Source of the DNA: Carposina sasakii
Taxonomy: Eukaryota; Arthropoda; Insecta; Lepidoptera; Carposinidae
Assembly (NCBI GenBank): GCA_014607495.2
Contig: CP053171.1
Location: forward strand, 372,001-436,000
DNA length: 64,000 nucleotides
Reading direction: 5' to 3'
The notes below the pieces were generated by a model, which searched no databases, had not been told where the DNA came from, and was given only the letters and a program-made list of their open reading frames with translations. The translations under genes were made by a program, and so were the position numbers. Shown here one piece after another: positions 23,294 to 34,925 of the stretch. The stretch's first letter is position 1. Each line of letters starts with the position of its first letter.

Positions 23294-23445
23294 CACTTTT
23301 ACGACGACGATATGATAAACTGATTTATCGACATTTAGACTGTCATTATATTATAAATATAGCCGCCATGTTGAATTTTGTATAGAGACAATACGATATC
23401 GTACGATACGATATCCACGATGCGTGGTCATGCTAGGGAGGCAAA
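23294..23445 (+). repeat. Repeat K, inverse of 46985-47130
   Basis: ATATGATAAACTGATTTATC, GCCGCCATGTTGAATTTTGT, a run of overlapping CGATATCGTACGATACGATA motifs, and CACGATGCGTGGTCATGCTA. The 46.9-kb copy is the reverse complement. Confidence 0.75.
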
Positions 23446-23789
23446 TGTGACAAGCCGATTAGGTTCTAGAGTATGCAAAAAAATATACATACAAACTTAC
23501 ATACAAACATACATTCGAAAAACATCACCTTCTGGCGTAGTCAGGTAAATATCCAAACATTTACATAAAAAATTTAACTTCCCCGAATCGTATTAAACCA
23601 AATTTCTCCAAGCAATTTCTTCACCTATTCGCTGGAGTAGGAGAACCGTTTGAAATAGCAATTTAACTTATCTGGATAGCGTTTGTAGGAAAAACTTTCG
23701 TTTTCCGATTACCTCACAAATCCTCGCGATCCTCAGCTTTTTGATTAGGGTTCCCTGGGTGTGAAGTTTTTAAAAATTATCGTCTTACT

Positions 23790-24240
23790 AGCTGACGCCC
23801 GATTTATTTGTTAAAATAAATGCATCGGATATATAAGGTACCAAAAAGTACTAATAATCTTTTGACATGAAACTAGGTAGGTAAAAAGAAACAACTTTCA
23901 TTATGAGACCAACTCTGAAATAGTGAAAAAAAATATTAGTTTCCGACTCCGTCCGCGTGGACTACAGAAAAAACAAAATGTCGAAATTATCCGGGATAAA
24001 AACTTTTTCCCGGGATAAAAAGTTGCCTATATGTTAAGTGGGACCTGTCACAATATATTCCTGAAAACTGCATCGAAATCGGTTCAGCCATTTCTGAGAT
24101 TAGCGTGCACAAACGTACGCGCATTTTTTTTGGGTAATATTGCGTTGATGAAGGTCTCCTATAATATTTTTTCTCATATATCTTCCATGTACAGACAGCG
24201 ATCCGTTACATTTTTATTATATGTATAGATAGAATAGATT
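23790..24240 (+). repeat. LINE/SINE 3'-tail repeat carrying a family D half-copy
   Basis: From CTAGCTGACGCCCGA, interrupted at 23833-23945 by GGTACCAAAAAGTACTAATA and GAAACAACTTTCATTATG (family D, one arm). It resumes as GACTCCGTCCGCGTGGACTA and ACTGCATCGAAATCGGTTCA. This suggests a nested insertion. Confidence 0.6.
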
Positions 24241-24554
24241 ATATATATATAGAATAGACTATCTTAAAACGACGTCTGCGGAACCTTTTGGCTTATCTTT
24301 GGCAACTTATTCGATTACGTTAAGCTAAGGGTGACATGATTCGTTACTTTAAAAGTTTTGTTCCCGAAATAGATGGCCGAGTTTAAAAATATTGAAATTT
24401 AAACTAGGTATTTAAATTACTTTAAAAAAACTTAAAGTTTGGGAGAATGGATGTCTACTACTGAATAGATTTTTATGGAACTTGGCCGTTATATAGATTA
24501 TCTGTCAGAATAACACAATCCTATATAGAGTTTACGTTTACAATATACCTACAC

Positions 24555-24745
24555 ATGATAGACAGTTCTGGCAGGACCACGAAGGAGATGTAACAACCGC
24601 GTTTAACATAGCGGGGTCAGATGTTAAAGAATAAGACAAGTTGCTAGCTAATCGCCTAAGAGAATGCCCCTGAGTTCCTTAGTCGACTCTTACGACATGC
24701 ACGGAAGGAGATGCAGCTGATGTATTCTAGTGAAGGTCTGAAAAG
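24555..24745 (-). repeat. Family I, near-complete inverted copy
   Basis: Reverse of the 55.24-kb copy: GCGTTTAACATAGCGGGGTC, AGTTGCTAGCTAATCGCCTA, CTTAGTCGACTCTTACGACA, GGAGATGCAGCTGATGTATT. Confidence 0.72.
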
Positions 24746-25027
24746 CCTTATCTTCAGACGTAGTTTGGGTACTCGACTATTTATCTATTTAAAACATTGA
24801 AATTACGGATAAAGTAAACAATGTTATTTTTTCACATATTAATTGAAAACAACAAAATTATTATTAAACAATCACGCACGTTATCTTAATTGTTAAGGTT
24901 TTAAGAATGTCAAATTAAAAAATGGTCAAGCGCGAGTCGAATCTCCTCATTATGGTCTCCGTACCTCATGACCAGCGGTATCCATGAATATAACCACAGA
25001 ACAGGTTCTGTGAATATAACAGTTGTA

Positions 25028-25284
25028 CAGGGTGTAACAAAAAGGGTATGTTAAGCGAAAAGCTACGTAAGCCCACTGTAGAGAACCTATCCACAAAATT
25101 TGAGACTCGAAATCACATGTTTATTTTTCAAGATTGTCTGAAAATTCCTGAGATATTTAAAAATTCTCCATACTATCGGGAAAAATAAACATGTGATTTC
25201 GAGTCTCAAATTTTGTGGATAGGTTCTCTACAATGGGCTATTTACGTAGCTTTTCGCTTAACACACCCTTTTTGTTACATTCTG
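25028..25284. mobile_element. MITE family A, complete hairpin
   Basis: CAGGGTGTAACAAAAAGGGT to CTTTTTGTTACATTCTG with TA on both sides. The arms pair over roughly 100 bp (TCCACAAAATTTGAGACTCG against CGAGTCTCAAATTTTGTGGA). Confidence 0.88.
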
Positions 25285-25289
25285 TATAT

Positions 25290-26295
25290 GGATCCTACAC
25301 TCCAAATACCTCTTTAGTGAATTTATATTACTATATAGATTAACCTAGGTAGGTACCAACCTGCTTATCGATTAGCCTTATTATCGCCTTTATATGTAAA
25401 ATTTTAAGTAGGTACACAATAAAGAATTTTATTAATCTTTCTTTCTATGACAACAATTAAAAGTTAATACCTATGAGCACAGCCGAAACTTGGCCATTTT
25501 AAGCTGGACATGTATTTTTCCTTGGAAAGCAGAGGGGAGCACTAGATGATTTCCAGAATCTCCCATAGAAAACGGAAAACAATAAAATTGTAATGTTTAC
25601 ACAGCGCCTGCACATGTTACAATCATATTAACCAAATACTATTGATGTGCAGGAATATTATTAAGTGACAGCCATGGGTTTTGAAATAAATATTTGCAGT
25701 GCAGAATCCATATAAGTTTTAGCAGTATAGATTACGGAACGCTAAGATTTTTTAAACAATTACTTTATTCGGGGGCGTGGTAATATATTATCAGCAAAGG
25801 TGACGAGATAGGTGCACAAAATGAAGGTAGAAACAAGTTAAAATTTAATTATTGATTAAAAACAATGTTGCATAGGTATTTTACTGCAGAATGATTTTAT
25901 TATACAGAATGATTTCTTTTCAATATTTCGCAGTTGATCCCATAGTAAAAGTTGTTTCTTTTTACCTATCTAGTTTCGTGTCAAAAGATAATCACTAATT
26001 TTAAATAGACCTTATATAGCTATCTTGAAAAAGCATTTAATAGGTTGGCGCCGCAAAGAGGTCGCAGTTTTGTTTGCGTACGCATGGCCGGTACACTTAA
26101 TACGTATAAATATTAAGGCAACGTTATCCTATGCTGGGGTATCGTGCCTAGTGTTTATGTTAGTTTTTTTATAGACAAATATTAATTATTTTTTGAAAAA
26201 ATCCTGCACGCGGCTATGTGCATTATTTACTCAACTTTGGACCTTACTTCCCAGGTATCCATTATCATTCCGTAGTTTTCGGGAAGTACATATCC
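25290..26295. other. Gene-less stretch with fragments of families D and B
   Basis: 25905-26022 is the right arm of family D (ATAGTAAAAGTTGTTTCTTT, TAGTTTCGTGTCAAAAG). 26148-26290 is a piece of family B in reverse (TGTTAGTTTTTTTATAGACA, CGTAGTTTTCGGGAA). The rest is unassigned. Confidence 0.55.
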
Positions 26296-26299
26296 TGTA

Positions 26300-26752
26300 T
26301 AGGATGTTTGTGACAGCCAGGCAAATATTGATACCATGAGCTCAGACCATGATTCTGATGCGGAAAAAACTGAAAATTTTGGAATTTCCCTGCGTCATTT
26401 TTTAAAATATTTTCGGGAATAAAATATTTTTGTTGGTTTAATTAGGCCTTAGATAATGAGATAAAAATAAAATTTTAATCAAAATATGACTTTCAAAAAA
26501 AAGTTGCCCTCAAAAAATTTCAAATAACTGATCAACCCTAATGGAGAGTCACAAGTGATCCAATGTGTCACACAATAGCCAATAAGCCTGTTTAATTTGT
26601 CACAGGATCGCCCGATACAATTCGCGCGGAGAGATGATCACTCAAAATCAAATCAAAAATACATTTCCTGCGAGTAATAACACTGTCGTATAACCCTACT
26701 CATACTTATTCAGCATTTCAGTATTTGCCTGGCTGTCACCCGCACCCTGAAT
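26300..26752. mobile_element. MITE family E
   Basis: GTTTGTGACAGCCAGGCAAA at the left and TTTGCCTGGCTGTCACCCGC at the right. The interior is AT-rich and non-coding. Other copies start at 35083 and 45747. Confidence 0.75.
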
Positions 26753-27054
26753 GAGTACTTAAAAACTCGAAAAAAAAGCGTATTTTTTACTGATACAAAT
26801 AAAACCATCCTTGGTAAATCCCCCGACTGTCGTGGCCCTTATCTTAGGTACCTATTACGGTATAAATGTTGCCATCTAAAAAAAATGTCCAGGCAGCTGA
26901 AACATACAACTTTCAACCTAAAATCAGTGAAGTTAAGGCTTATGGAGACGCAGATTAAAGTTTTACGGTTGGTAATAAAGTTGTACAACAGATTTTTTTT
27001 GTTTTCGCGGTAGGTTATCTAAATAGCTGAGGATATAGTTAGTAGAAAATAAAA

Positions 27055-27200
27055 ATAAAAGTCCTTGCTAATATTAAAAATGCGAAAGTAACTCTGTCTG
27101 TCTGTCGCGCTTTCATGCCCAAATTACTGAATCGACCAACGGACCTGACAAAGGCTGATTTTAACTCTAATTTTATAACTAGCGGGCGAAATGAAAATCC
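27055..27200 (+). repeat. LINE/SINE 3'-tail-like fragment
   Basis: TAATATTAAAAATGCGAAAG, CTCTGTCTGTCTGTCGCGCT and ACTAGCGGGCGAAA are the usual landmarks, in diverged form. Confidence 0.45.
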
Positions 27201-27524
27201 TTTTTAAATTATTGTTGTGTTATATTACGTATTTGACCATACTATTTTATATAACCTACTACCACACCAGTTTTTACTATTTTATAACTTATGTCCGTTA
27301 AGATAACGCTTAATGACGCGGTAACAAGTTAATTAGATTTATCTATCTATTTATAATAATAAACAGGAAATGAAAGTTTATTCAAGTTTAAACACTGCAA
27401 GTAGCTGCGGAATAACGATCGACAAACTGCAAGCGAAAAAGGCATAATAACTGCAGACGCAGTAGGTGGGTGAAACGGATACAATTCATATCTGAGCCAC
27501 AAATCCATTGAGCTATTTAATAAC

Positions 27525-27765
27525 TACTAACTAGACGGAAGAGTGCATGGAAGGATCGGAAGGGGAAGACCTCGCCGGACTTTTACCGATCAAATTGGTG
27601 AAATTCTAAAGTAAGGTCAGGTCAAGAGTACCCTAAACCGACGAGCGTGCATGAAGAATATCATGAAAGTAGATGAAGCGAAAGAGGTGTGTCAGGATCG
27701 TAGCAAATGGAGATCCGTGATCTCTGCCTACCCCTCCGGGAAAGAGGCGTGATCATTATGTATAT
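27525..27765 (+). mobile_element. LINE 3' end (C-terminal RT tail)
   Basis: Plus-strand reading gives GRGRPRRTFTDQI, then a stop, then DEAKEVCQDRSKWRSVISAY, the usual tail after the reverse transcriptase. This is followed by a 3' end GGGAAAGAGGCGTGATCATT and a TATATGTA-rich run. 5'-truncated and carrying a stop. Confidence 0.7.
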
Positions 27766-28202
27766 GTATATATGTAATATGTATTTAGTCAATGTAAGTG
27801 GAACTTCGCATGTAAAAAGGAAATCCAAAGCACAGATTTCAGCGCAAATTATTTTTTTCCTGGCATGAAAAACTATACTTTTTCCCAACTCGCTCTTTAC
27901 ATGGAAATAGAATGGGCCTAACTTATTAAAAAAAATAAGCATTGATTAAGTTAATCGACGCTTAATTTGACAGATTTTCCATTGATTTGCAAATGTCGTG
28001 CCGTTAACGGTTGCTTTACGCATGGTTTATAAGTAGGTAGGGCCCAATACTCGCATGTATAACTATTTACACCCGTCACATATATTTTATAACGTTTAGT
28101 TGTCAAATATATTTCTCAGATCCGAGCAATATGTCACTCTACGTTTATACCGCTATATTGCCATAATAGAAACAATCCTGCTATATATGATCATACATTC
28201 AT

Positions 28203-28572
28203 CATCATTTCATCATTTACAGCCCTGAGAAGTCCACTGTTGGATGTAGGCCTCCCCCAACAACCTCCACTCCGACCGGTCGGAAGCAGCCTGCATCCAA
28301 CCGACGCCCGCAACCTTGGCCAGGTCATCCGTCCACCTCGCGGGTGGCCTTCCCACGCTGCGCTTGCCGATACATGGTATCCACTCTAGAACTTTCCGAC
28401 TGTGCCCTGCCCATTGCCACTTCAGCTTGCTGGACCGTTCAGCTATGTCGGTGATCTTTGTACGTCTGCGGATCTCCTCATTTCTGATTCGATCACGCAG
28501 AGAAATCCCAAGCATAGCTCTCTCCATCGCTCGCTGTGCGATCCTGAGCTTTTTTATGAGGTACGAGTACAT
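28203..28572 (-). mobile_element. RTE-like LINE 3' end
   Basis: A minus-strand open frame of 119 codons reads AQRAMERAMLGISLRDRIRN, KWQWAGHSRK and GKRSVGRPPARWTDDL, ending in GEAYIQQWTSQGC. This is the conserved C-terminus of RTE-type ORF2 after the polymerase. The bulk of the element is missing (5' truncation). It is the most intact LINE piece here, but has no catalytic motif. Confidence 0.82.
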
Positions 28573-28924
28573 AGTTAGATTACATTATCTGTTAAAAAAT
28601 AATCGAAATAGAAACCTAAAGAAATTAGCTTTCTTCAAAGGATTTATATACAATACAAATTAATGCGATAGTCTATCAGTCAGCTAATTTATAACGCTGG
28701 ACTCATAACTCATTCATAATACGAACCTAATTATCGAGAGAACAATTATGCGATTTGTCTGGACATTTGTCTCGGACGGAAACCGAACTCGCGACCCCTA
28801 GATAAGCAGCTCAGGATGATGAGATGCACAAACAAGAAGGAGATGTTTTCTAGAAAATAATTAGTGGTTTAATTACTGCATTAATTGGCACGATTTTGTA
28901 GTCCACATACATACAGGTAGCCAG

Positions 28925-29200
28925 GGAGTCTACTCTGAAGTGACGATAAACGAAGTATCGGCCGAATATCGAGGTGTTTCCTACTACGAACTACCTTCGA
29001 TCGGATCAGTCGTGCCATTTTTTCATTCGGTCCGATCGAACTCTATTTGACAGGTATAAGGCTAGATACTAGAGAGCTTATAATATTTGTCAATGTGAAT
29101 TATTCTCTATGGTTTCGAATGAGTTGTGAACATCCGAAGCAATTTCGTAGTAGGGTCAAAGGCTTCGATTCGGTCGGGCTTCGGTCAGAAGCCTGTAGCC
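28925..29200. repeat. Imperfect inverted-repeat segment, possible MITE
   Basis: Left part has GTTTCCTACTACGAACTACC and TTCGATCGGATC. Right part has CGAAGCAATTTCGTAGTAGG and CTTCGATTCGGTCGGG. The arms are only loosely complementary, so the assignment is weak. Confidence 0.35.
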
Positions 29201-29399
29201 CCGCATCAGTACAGTACATATAGGTCACACTTTATTTTACCCAAGAGGTCATCTAGATGTATACTAATTATACACCTACTTAGTCTTATAGGTCGCACAT
29301 AGTACGTAAGGGGGTGAGCTTTCTACTGCTTTTATGACATATACAGCAATCTACAGACTGCCTACGAATTTAATGGGAAATGTTTCAATGTTATTCGTA

Positions 29400-29735
29400 T
29401 ACAGGCTGATTTTTGGTCGTCAACGTTCCCGAAAACTACGGAATCTCCTCATCATCACAATCATTTTTCTCTATGGAAGCATGGTTTCCAAAATATTAGG
29501 GTCTGAAATTGAAATAAATGCACATTGACGCGTGTAGCAAGATTTTTTCACGAGAAATAATTAATATCTGTCTATGAAAAAACTAGCATAAACACTGGAC
29601 ACTATAAATTTTGCCCGATCAAGTAGTAAAAGTCGTCGTTTCCCAGCATTTTTTTTGGCATAAAGTTATTTTATTTGATGTACAGAGTACGTATCCTTCA
29701 TTAAGGGTGGCAACTAAAAAAAAACCTGTATACAC
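29400..29735 (+). mobile_element. MITE family B
   Basis: CAGGCTGATTTTTGGTCGTC, CCGAAAACTACGGAATCTCC, GTAGCAAGATTTTTTCACGA, to ACAGAGTACGTATCCTTCAT and AAAAAAACCTGTATA. Confidence 0.8.
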
Positions 29736-29814
29736 ATGGTTGTATTCCGAAAACGGTGTAGTCAGAACTGTAGGATGTTGTTGTAGTAACTGATAAAGGA
29801 CAAGAGTATTTCTA

Positions 29815-30370
29815 CATCATCATCTTCCTGCCCTGTTCTCATTTATTTAGGGTCGGCGCAATATGTACTTTTCTTCCATTCATCCCTATTATCCGTCATC
29901 TCATCGCTCACTCCCAGCACACAAATATCCCCCCTCACACAGTCCATCCAACATTTCATTGGTCTACCTCTTCCTTTATATCCTTCCACACTCATGCACA
30001 ACGCTCTCTGTAAAATATGCCTTTCATCCCGTCGCTTTACATGCCCGTACCAAGAGAGACGGTTACTTCGTAACTTGTCTGTGATCGGCGCAACTTTCAC
30101 ACTTGCTCTACTCGTATATACTCATTTCTTATTTTATCCATTCTTTATTTTTAGAGTTCTTATGTCTTCCTCTTACTCTATAATCACCATCCACATTCAT
30201 GATCAACGCTCTCTGCAAAATATTCCTTTCATCCCGTCGCTTTACATGTCCGTACAAACGGTTACTTCGTACCTTTCGTTTCAAACTTCCTCTTATATAC
30301 TCTTTACTTATCTTATCTATTCTTGTAACTCCACACATACATCTCAACATTCGCATCTCGCTTGTATAAT
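29815..30370 (-). mobile_element. Two LINE 3' ends in tandem
   Basis: 29843-30100 reads on the minus strand LRSNRLSWYGHVKRRDERHI, GRGRPMKCWMD and a DNRDEWKK end, with 3' terminus GTCGGCGCAATATG at 29851-29864. 30129-30356 is a second, more decayed copy (VRSNRLYGHVKRRDERNIL). Both are 5'-truncated with the same orientation, so they came from two insertions or a local duplication. Confidence 0.75.
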
Positions 30371-30442
30371 CATCGGTTGTAATTTGTGGGTATTCTATAT
30401 GGTTTTAGAGAGTTCTTAGAGACCTATACCTATACATACACA

Positions 30443-30714
30443 CTAGTCTTGTGTAGTTCGCGAACGAACTAGGTCAAAAGAGCGCTCCTACAGGTGCACT
30501 ACGCGAACTAGCTCCTTCATTCCCCATTTCGTAGTTCATTAGTTCGTTGTGTTAGTTCAGTAACCGTATTAAAACGAACGAACGATGTGATCGGATCGGT
30601 CTAGTTCGAGCTAGGAACTGATGAACTAACGAACTAGAAGAACGACCTAGTTCGTTTAGGAGCGGCGAACTAAACTGAGCGCTCCCTGTTGTGAACTAGT
30701 ATGCCCAAGACTAA
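30443..30714. mobile_element. Probable MITE with CTAGTTCG-rich arms
   Basis: Left TAGTCTTGTGTAGTTCGCGA and CGAACTAGGTC, right GACCTAGTTCGTTTAGGAGC and CCCAAGACTA. The arms are inverted and imperfect. The interior has many GTTCGTT/AACGAAC repeats and no coding frame. Confidence 0.6.
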
Positions 30715-30715
30715 T

Positions 30716-30820
30716 AAACACACATCAGCCTATTCCAGACCTCTGCAGGACGTAGGCTTCTCCTGGGGCACACAAGGCTACTACCATAATGAGGTTTTTG
30801 CCCATAGTCACCGCGCAAAC
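30716..30820 (-). repeat. LINE/SINE 3' tail
   Basis: CAGGACGTAGGCTTCTCCTG and GTTTTTGCCCATAGTCACCG are the reverse of landmarks at 34770-34850. Confidence 0.55.
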
Positions 30821-32330
30821 AGTCTATTCTATTCCAACACGGGAAACAATTAGTCACATCTTTAGCCACGGGCAGACATGTAGTCGTGCTATTTATTCTA
30901 CTCTGCCGATACCACACGATATGGGTCGAGTCCCAATATTGTCAAAATGGAAATTCCGTGATTCTTTGTATAGGTCCGGTGTATAGGCCTATAATAGGCA
31001 ACTGTTTGTTTTCGTGTTGCGGTTTTAGTTATCGAGTATTCGTCCTCTTCCTGCTATCCCATCTCTTCCCTTATTTAGCTCTATTTGCCTAGGCATTTGG
31101 CACATGAAGACTGACTTTAATGTCTAAGTATCTGCGAGTATACCTAATTATCTTTGTGTGTCTGTCCACGGCGGCACAAATAGACAAAAGGTTAGACGCC
31201 GATCTGGGGCTATCGCGGCGGGAGTTGACAACTTCTGGCCACTGTTATAACTACTCTCATACAATGTTTAAATATTATAGGGGATTTTATTAGCACTTAA
31301 TCTTATCTGTACACAGAGAATAATTTAATAAAAGGGTGAACTTGCTAGCCTTTTCTCCTTGTGTGATTTTTTTTATTCCTTATGTTTACCAACTTAATTT
31401 ATATAAAAAAATCTTATATTGTTATAAAACTCCTAAAATATAGTCAGTCGCCCTCCTTGGCATAGGTTTACAGCCACATAAAGTCTAGATCGAATGTAAA
31501 TATTATCTCTACTAATGGATACTAAAATATGTACTAAAAGAATATAGACTACCAGTGTTTACCGTTTTATATGGATCTAGATTGTAAATAAATTACATTT
31601 TTAGGTATATTTTGTTATTGCTTTTATAAAAAACGGTCTGTATTTTTTGTTGTAACGATCATATCACATAGCCTATGTGAATAAACTCTTATGAAATTTA
31701 TTGTTTTCACTTTCACGGTCATAGCATTTCTATCAGATTTATAAATTTTGGTTAAATGATTTATTATTTATTTTATAATATTATTAGATTGGGCTCTGGC
31801 GGTTAGAGGTAACATGCTGACTCGCAGATTTTCTAGATGAAGCAATCAGGTAAAAGTAACCCTTTTTAAAGCATATTGCCAAAACATGTACACGGGAAAT
31901 CTGTGGGTCGTTTATACCTAAAAAATCGCTAGACACCTTACGGGTCCAATAAAATAATATATTTAGGATGATGTTGCGACTGCCGCGATTCTGTAGTGCG
32001 TCGATGTATATGAATAATTCGTAAGAAGACAACGTTCGCTGATTCGCAGGGTGAGGGGCAGCCGTAACAGCATCATACAAACAATAGCGGATAGATACAC
32101 GTCGCCGCTATGGAGGAGTCTGATACGGAGGCTTATTGTGGAGGCTTCAACGCCACTCTGATCGCCCTCGGTGCCAGGCCCTACAACGGGTGTTCTAATT
32201 ATCTGTGTGCATTCATACTAACATAGTTTTTCCATAAGTTCCGTTTTATTTATACTAACACAATATGGACCAGCGTGTGGGGTTTTTTAGTCTGAAATAA
32301 AATCAATAATTATAAAATTATTATTTATTT
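30821..32330. other. Gene-less stretch
   Basis: No repeat family assigned. 32111-32190 (ATGGAGGAGTCTGATACGGA onward) is GC-richer with a short open frame, but lacks convincing splice sites, so it is not called. Confidence 0.4.
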
Positions 32331-32334
32331 AATT

Positions 32335-32600
32335 GTATCAGGCGTCACTATTCGAAAGTTTAAACTTCCATCGATGGCTTACTCACCACCTGGCCCTACA
32401 CCCTACACTGACCTTCGGATCTGCCGACTCATAGTCTCAAAAATAAGACACACAAAGAGAAGCCAGATCCAAGCACCTAGTGCAACCACAAGTACATACA
32501 AGTACAAGTAGCTGCTAATCCGAAAACCAATTAAAAAATATGAATCGACATATGTTTCGCCAAGGCCCTCAGACAGCCTCTGGCATCCTCAGGATTAGTT
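32335..32600 (+). repeat. Family L copy
   Basis: GGCGTCACTATTCGAAAGTT, AGAAGCCAGATCCAAGCACC, CGACATATGTTTCGCCAAGG, CATCCTCAGGATTAG. Confidence 0.72.
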
Positions 32601-33011
32601 TTTCTGGTTAGTTCTAACTATCAAACTAACTAACAACTAAAGCCAATTATTTATTTTTATAAATCTGCCAAGCACTCGTCATATAATTTAAAAAAAAATC
32701 TATTTACCTAATCAATGTGTTAATTTAAACAATAAAATAGAAAAATCAAGCAAAATCTTATCAGACACCCGAATCACCTCAATCAGCCAAAAAGCTCGAC
32801 GAGTTTCGATGAAACTTTGCATATAGTACGATTAGGATCCGGATTTGCATAATGGCTTCTTATTCGGGTCGATAAACCGTTTTGGCGGGAAAAACAAGCG
32901 AATACATGGTGGGGGGAGGAGGGGGTTATTTGAAAAGGCTGATACATCTTTTGTTTGCTCGGGGAAGTAGACTGGGCTAAGATCCCTAATACATAACGGT
33001 ATATTACATAG

Positions 33012-33140
33012 ATAAGTATTCCATGACTCGGAAACAAACATCAATATTCATCATATCAATGTTTGCACCTACCGGGATTCGAACCCAGGACCTATGGCGT
33101 CGTAGGCAGGGTCACTACCTACTAGACCAATCGGCCGTCA
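33012..33140 (-). mobile_element. SINE family F, 5' part
   Basis: Reverse strand: TGACGGCCGATTGGTCTAGT (A-box region), GGTCCTGGGTTCGAATCCCG (B box), then the unrelated 3' body. The 3' half seen at 58.7 kb is missing. Confidence 0.78.
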
Positions 33141-33369
33141 TTAGTATTATTATTATAATATATAATATGATTATATATAACCTCTATAATTATAACACCC
33201 TAACTATGAGACTCTCCAGATTTATTGACGAAAATAGTTTTAGTAAAATTATCACCAGGCTATATTTAAAAAAATCTAGGAACGGCCGCGAAGATTTAAT
33301 CAAATGTATACGGATTAAGTAGATGGCGCTGCATATAGAAGTCTCGGACTACCAACTATAGGTATACTT

Positions 33370-33665
33370 CTTCTTTTGTCTAGACCTTTTCCCATTTACT
33401 TGGCGTCGGCCTTCCTTGTACGCATTTTCCATTTTGCACGATTTTGTGCTACGTCTTTCTGCAAATGAGCCTCTTTTAGGTCCTTTTCAACAACACTAAC
33501 TATAGGTATACTATTATATAATATACTAGCGACCGCCCGCGACTTTTCCACGTAAACTTATGTACTTTTTTGATGTACAAACTGCATTATTACTCAGTTT
33601 CATAAAAAATGCTTCAATAGTAACAAACATCCAAGCATTCTCACAAACTTTTAATAAATGTTAGT
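33370..33665. repeat. LINE 3'-end remnant and 3'-tail repeat
   Basis: 33375-33482, read in reverse, gives a basic tail-like peptide with GCGTCGGCCTTCCTTG on the plus strand (LINE end). 33525-33660 starts CTAGCGACCGCCCGCGAC and ends ACAAACTTTTAATAAATGTT, the tail repeat seen elsewhere. Confidence 0.45.
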
Positions 33666-33896
33666 AGAATAATGAATCAAGATATAACTCAGACCAAAGG
33701 TTATCAACTCCGGCGCAGTTATTTTCAAAGAGGCGATCTCTTAACTAGATTATGTGTATAGTCTCGCCAGTCCATGATTATGAAGCCGAGGTTTATTACA
33801 TTTGTTTTATAATAAAAAAAGATATATTTGTTGTTTATGTGAGTGACTGTACCGGTGGAAGGAGTGGATTGCAAAAGTAGGTGCATTTTTTACATG

Positions 33897-34189
33897 AGGG
33901 TATGTTAAGCGAAAAGCTATTTAAACAACCCACTATAGAGAACCTATTTCCAGAATTTGAGACTCGAAATCACATGTTTATTTTTCAAGATTGTATGAAC
34001 ATTTCTGAGTTGTTTAGGAATTAAATAAATAAATAAATATTCACACACTTCACAACACATTGACCTAGTTCTCTATACTATCTGGAAAAATAAAAATGTG
34101 ATTTCGAGTCTGAAATTTTGTGGACAGGTTTCTTTTAGTGGGCTATTTACATAGCTTTTCGCTTAACATACCCCTTTTGTTACACCCTG
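33897..34189. mobile_element. MITE family A interrupted by a SINE F end
   Basis: Left arm from GGGTATGTTAAGCGAAAAGC, right end TTTTGTTACACCCTG followed by TA. At 34022-34074 the loop holds AAATAAATATTCACACACTT and CAACACATTGACCTAGT, the 3' end of SINE family F. The first few bases of the left terminus are lost. Confidence 0.75.
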
Positions 34190-34206
34190 TATACATAATA
34201 CTAACA

Positions 34207-34310
34207 GCTGTGTCAAAATTGGTCCGAAGTGGCACCATGTGGTTCTATCGGCCCTTGGTGCTCTGCCTACCCCGTAAGGGATAAAGGCGTGATTATATGT
34301 ATGTATGTAA
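34207..34310 (-). mobile_element. Family Z, inverted partial copy
   Basis: AAAATTGGTCCGAAGTGGCA to CCCCGTAAGGGATAAAGGCG followed by ATGTATGTATGTAA. Confidence 0.75.
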
Positions 34311-34429
34311 CAGCTATATTCCTAAAATAAGGTAGTTAGACATGCAGTATCACAAACTAGCTCCTACTTTAACGTTTAGCATAGCGAAGTGATGAGTTTA
34401 TGATTTTTGTGAATGAGCCCCTTCTTCTG

Positions 34430-34525
34430 AAGAATTTTTTACTAGGTGCTACTGAAAGAACGCCCCTAACTTCCTTAGTCGACTCTTACGGCATGCGCGG
34501 AAAGTGATGCAGCTGATTGCTTAGT
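34430..34525 (-). repeat. Family I fragment
   Basis: CTTAGTCGACTCTTACGGCA and GATGCAGCTGAT, the reverse of the family's ATACATCAGCTGCATC end. Confidence 0.55.
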
Positions 34526-34599
34526 GCTTTCGCATTGTTTTTTATTTGGGAAAGCATTTTATATGGAAGTTAATTCAACAAGGTGATGATAATTTCTTT

Positions 34600-34858
34600 C
34601 TCGTACACGTTGCGCCCTCGACCCTTATTATTTTGTACCACCCCATGCCTGCCCTGGGTATCGTACGAGGCGATTAAGGGTTTCCGGGAGGCGGGTAACA
34701 GCGCCTCCCGTGCTGACAACATAGTCCGAAAATAACACTGCGGTCACCAACCCGCCTGCCCAGCGTGGTGACTATGGGCAAAACCCCCCTGTGGCAGTAG
34801 CCTTGCAGCCTGGGGGAGGCCTACGTCCAGCAGTGGATTGGAATAGCACACATACTGT
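34600..34858 (+). repeat. LINE/SINE 3' end, paired with 44985-45275
   Basis: CGTACGAGGCGATTAAGGGT, CGCCTCCCGTGCTGACAACA, CAACCCGCCTGCCCAGCGTG, TACGTCCAGCAGTGGATTGG. The 45-kb copy matches along the whole length. Confidence 0.75.
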
Positions 34859-34925
34859 CTGTCACGCGATGTTTACTGAATATGATACAGCCTATTCCAA
34901 TTAAATGATCTTGATATAATATCTT

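Noticed and set aside
28316..28663. Plus-strand 115-codon frame
   Set aside because: Antisense to the RTE-like LINE tail.
32111..32200. Possible exon MEESDTEAYCGGFNATLIAL
   Set aside because: Protein-like but no good acceptor or donor in a usable phase and no recognised domain.
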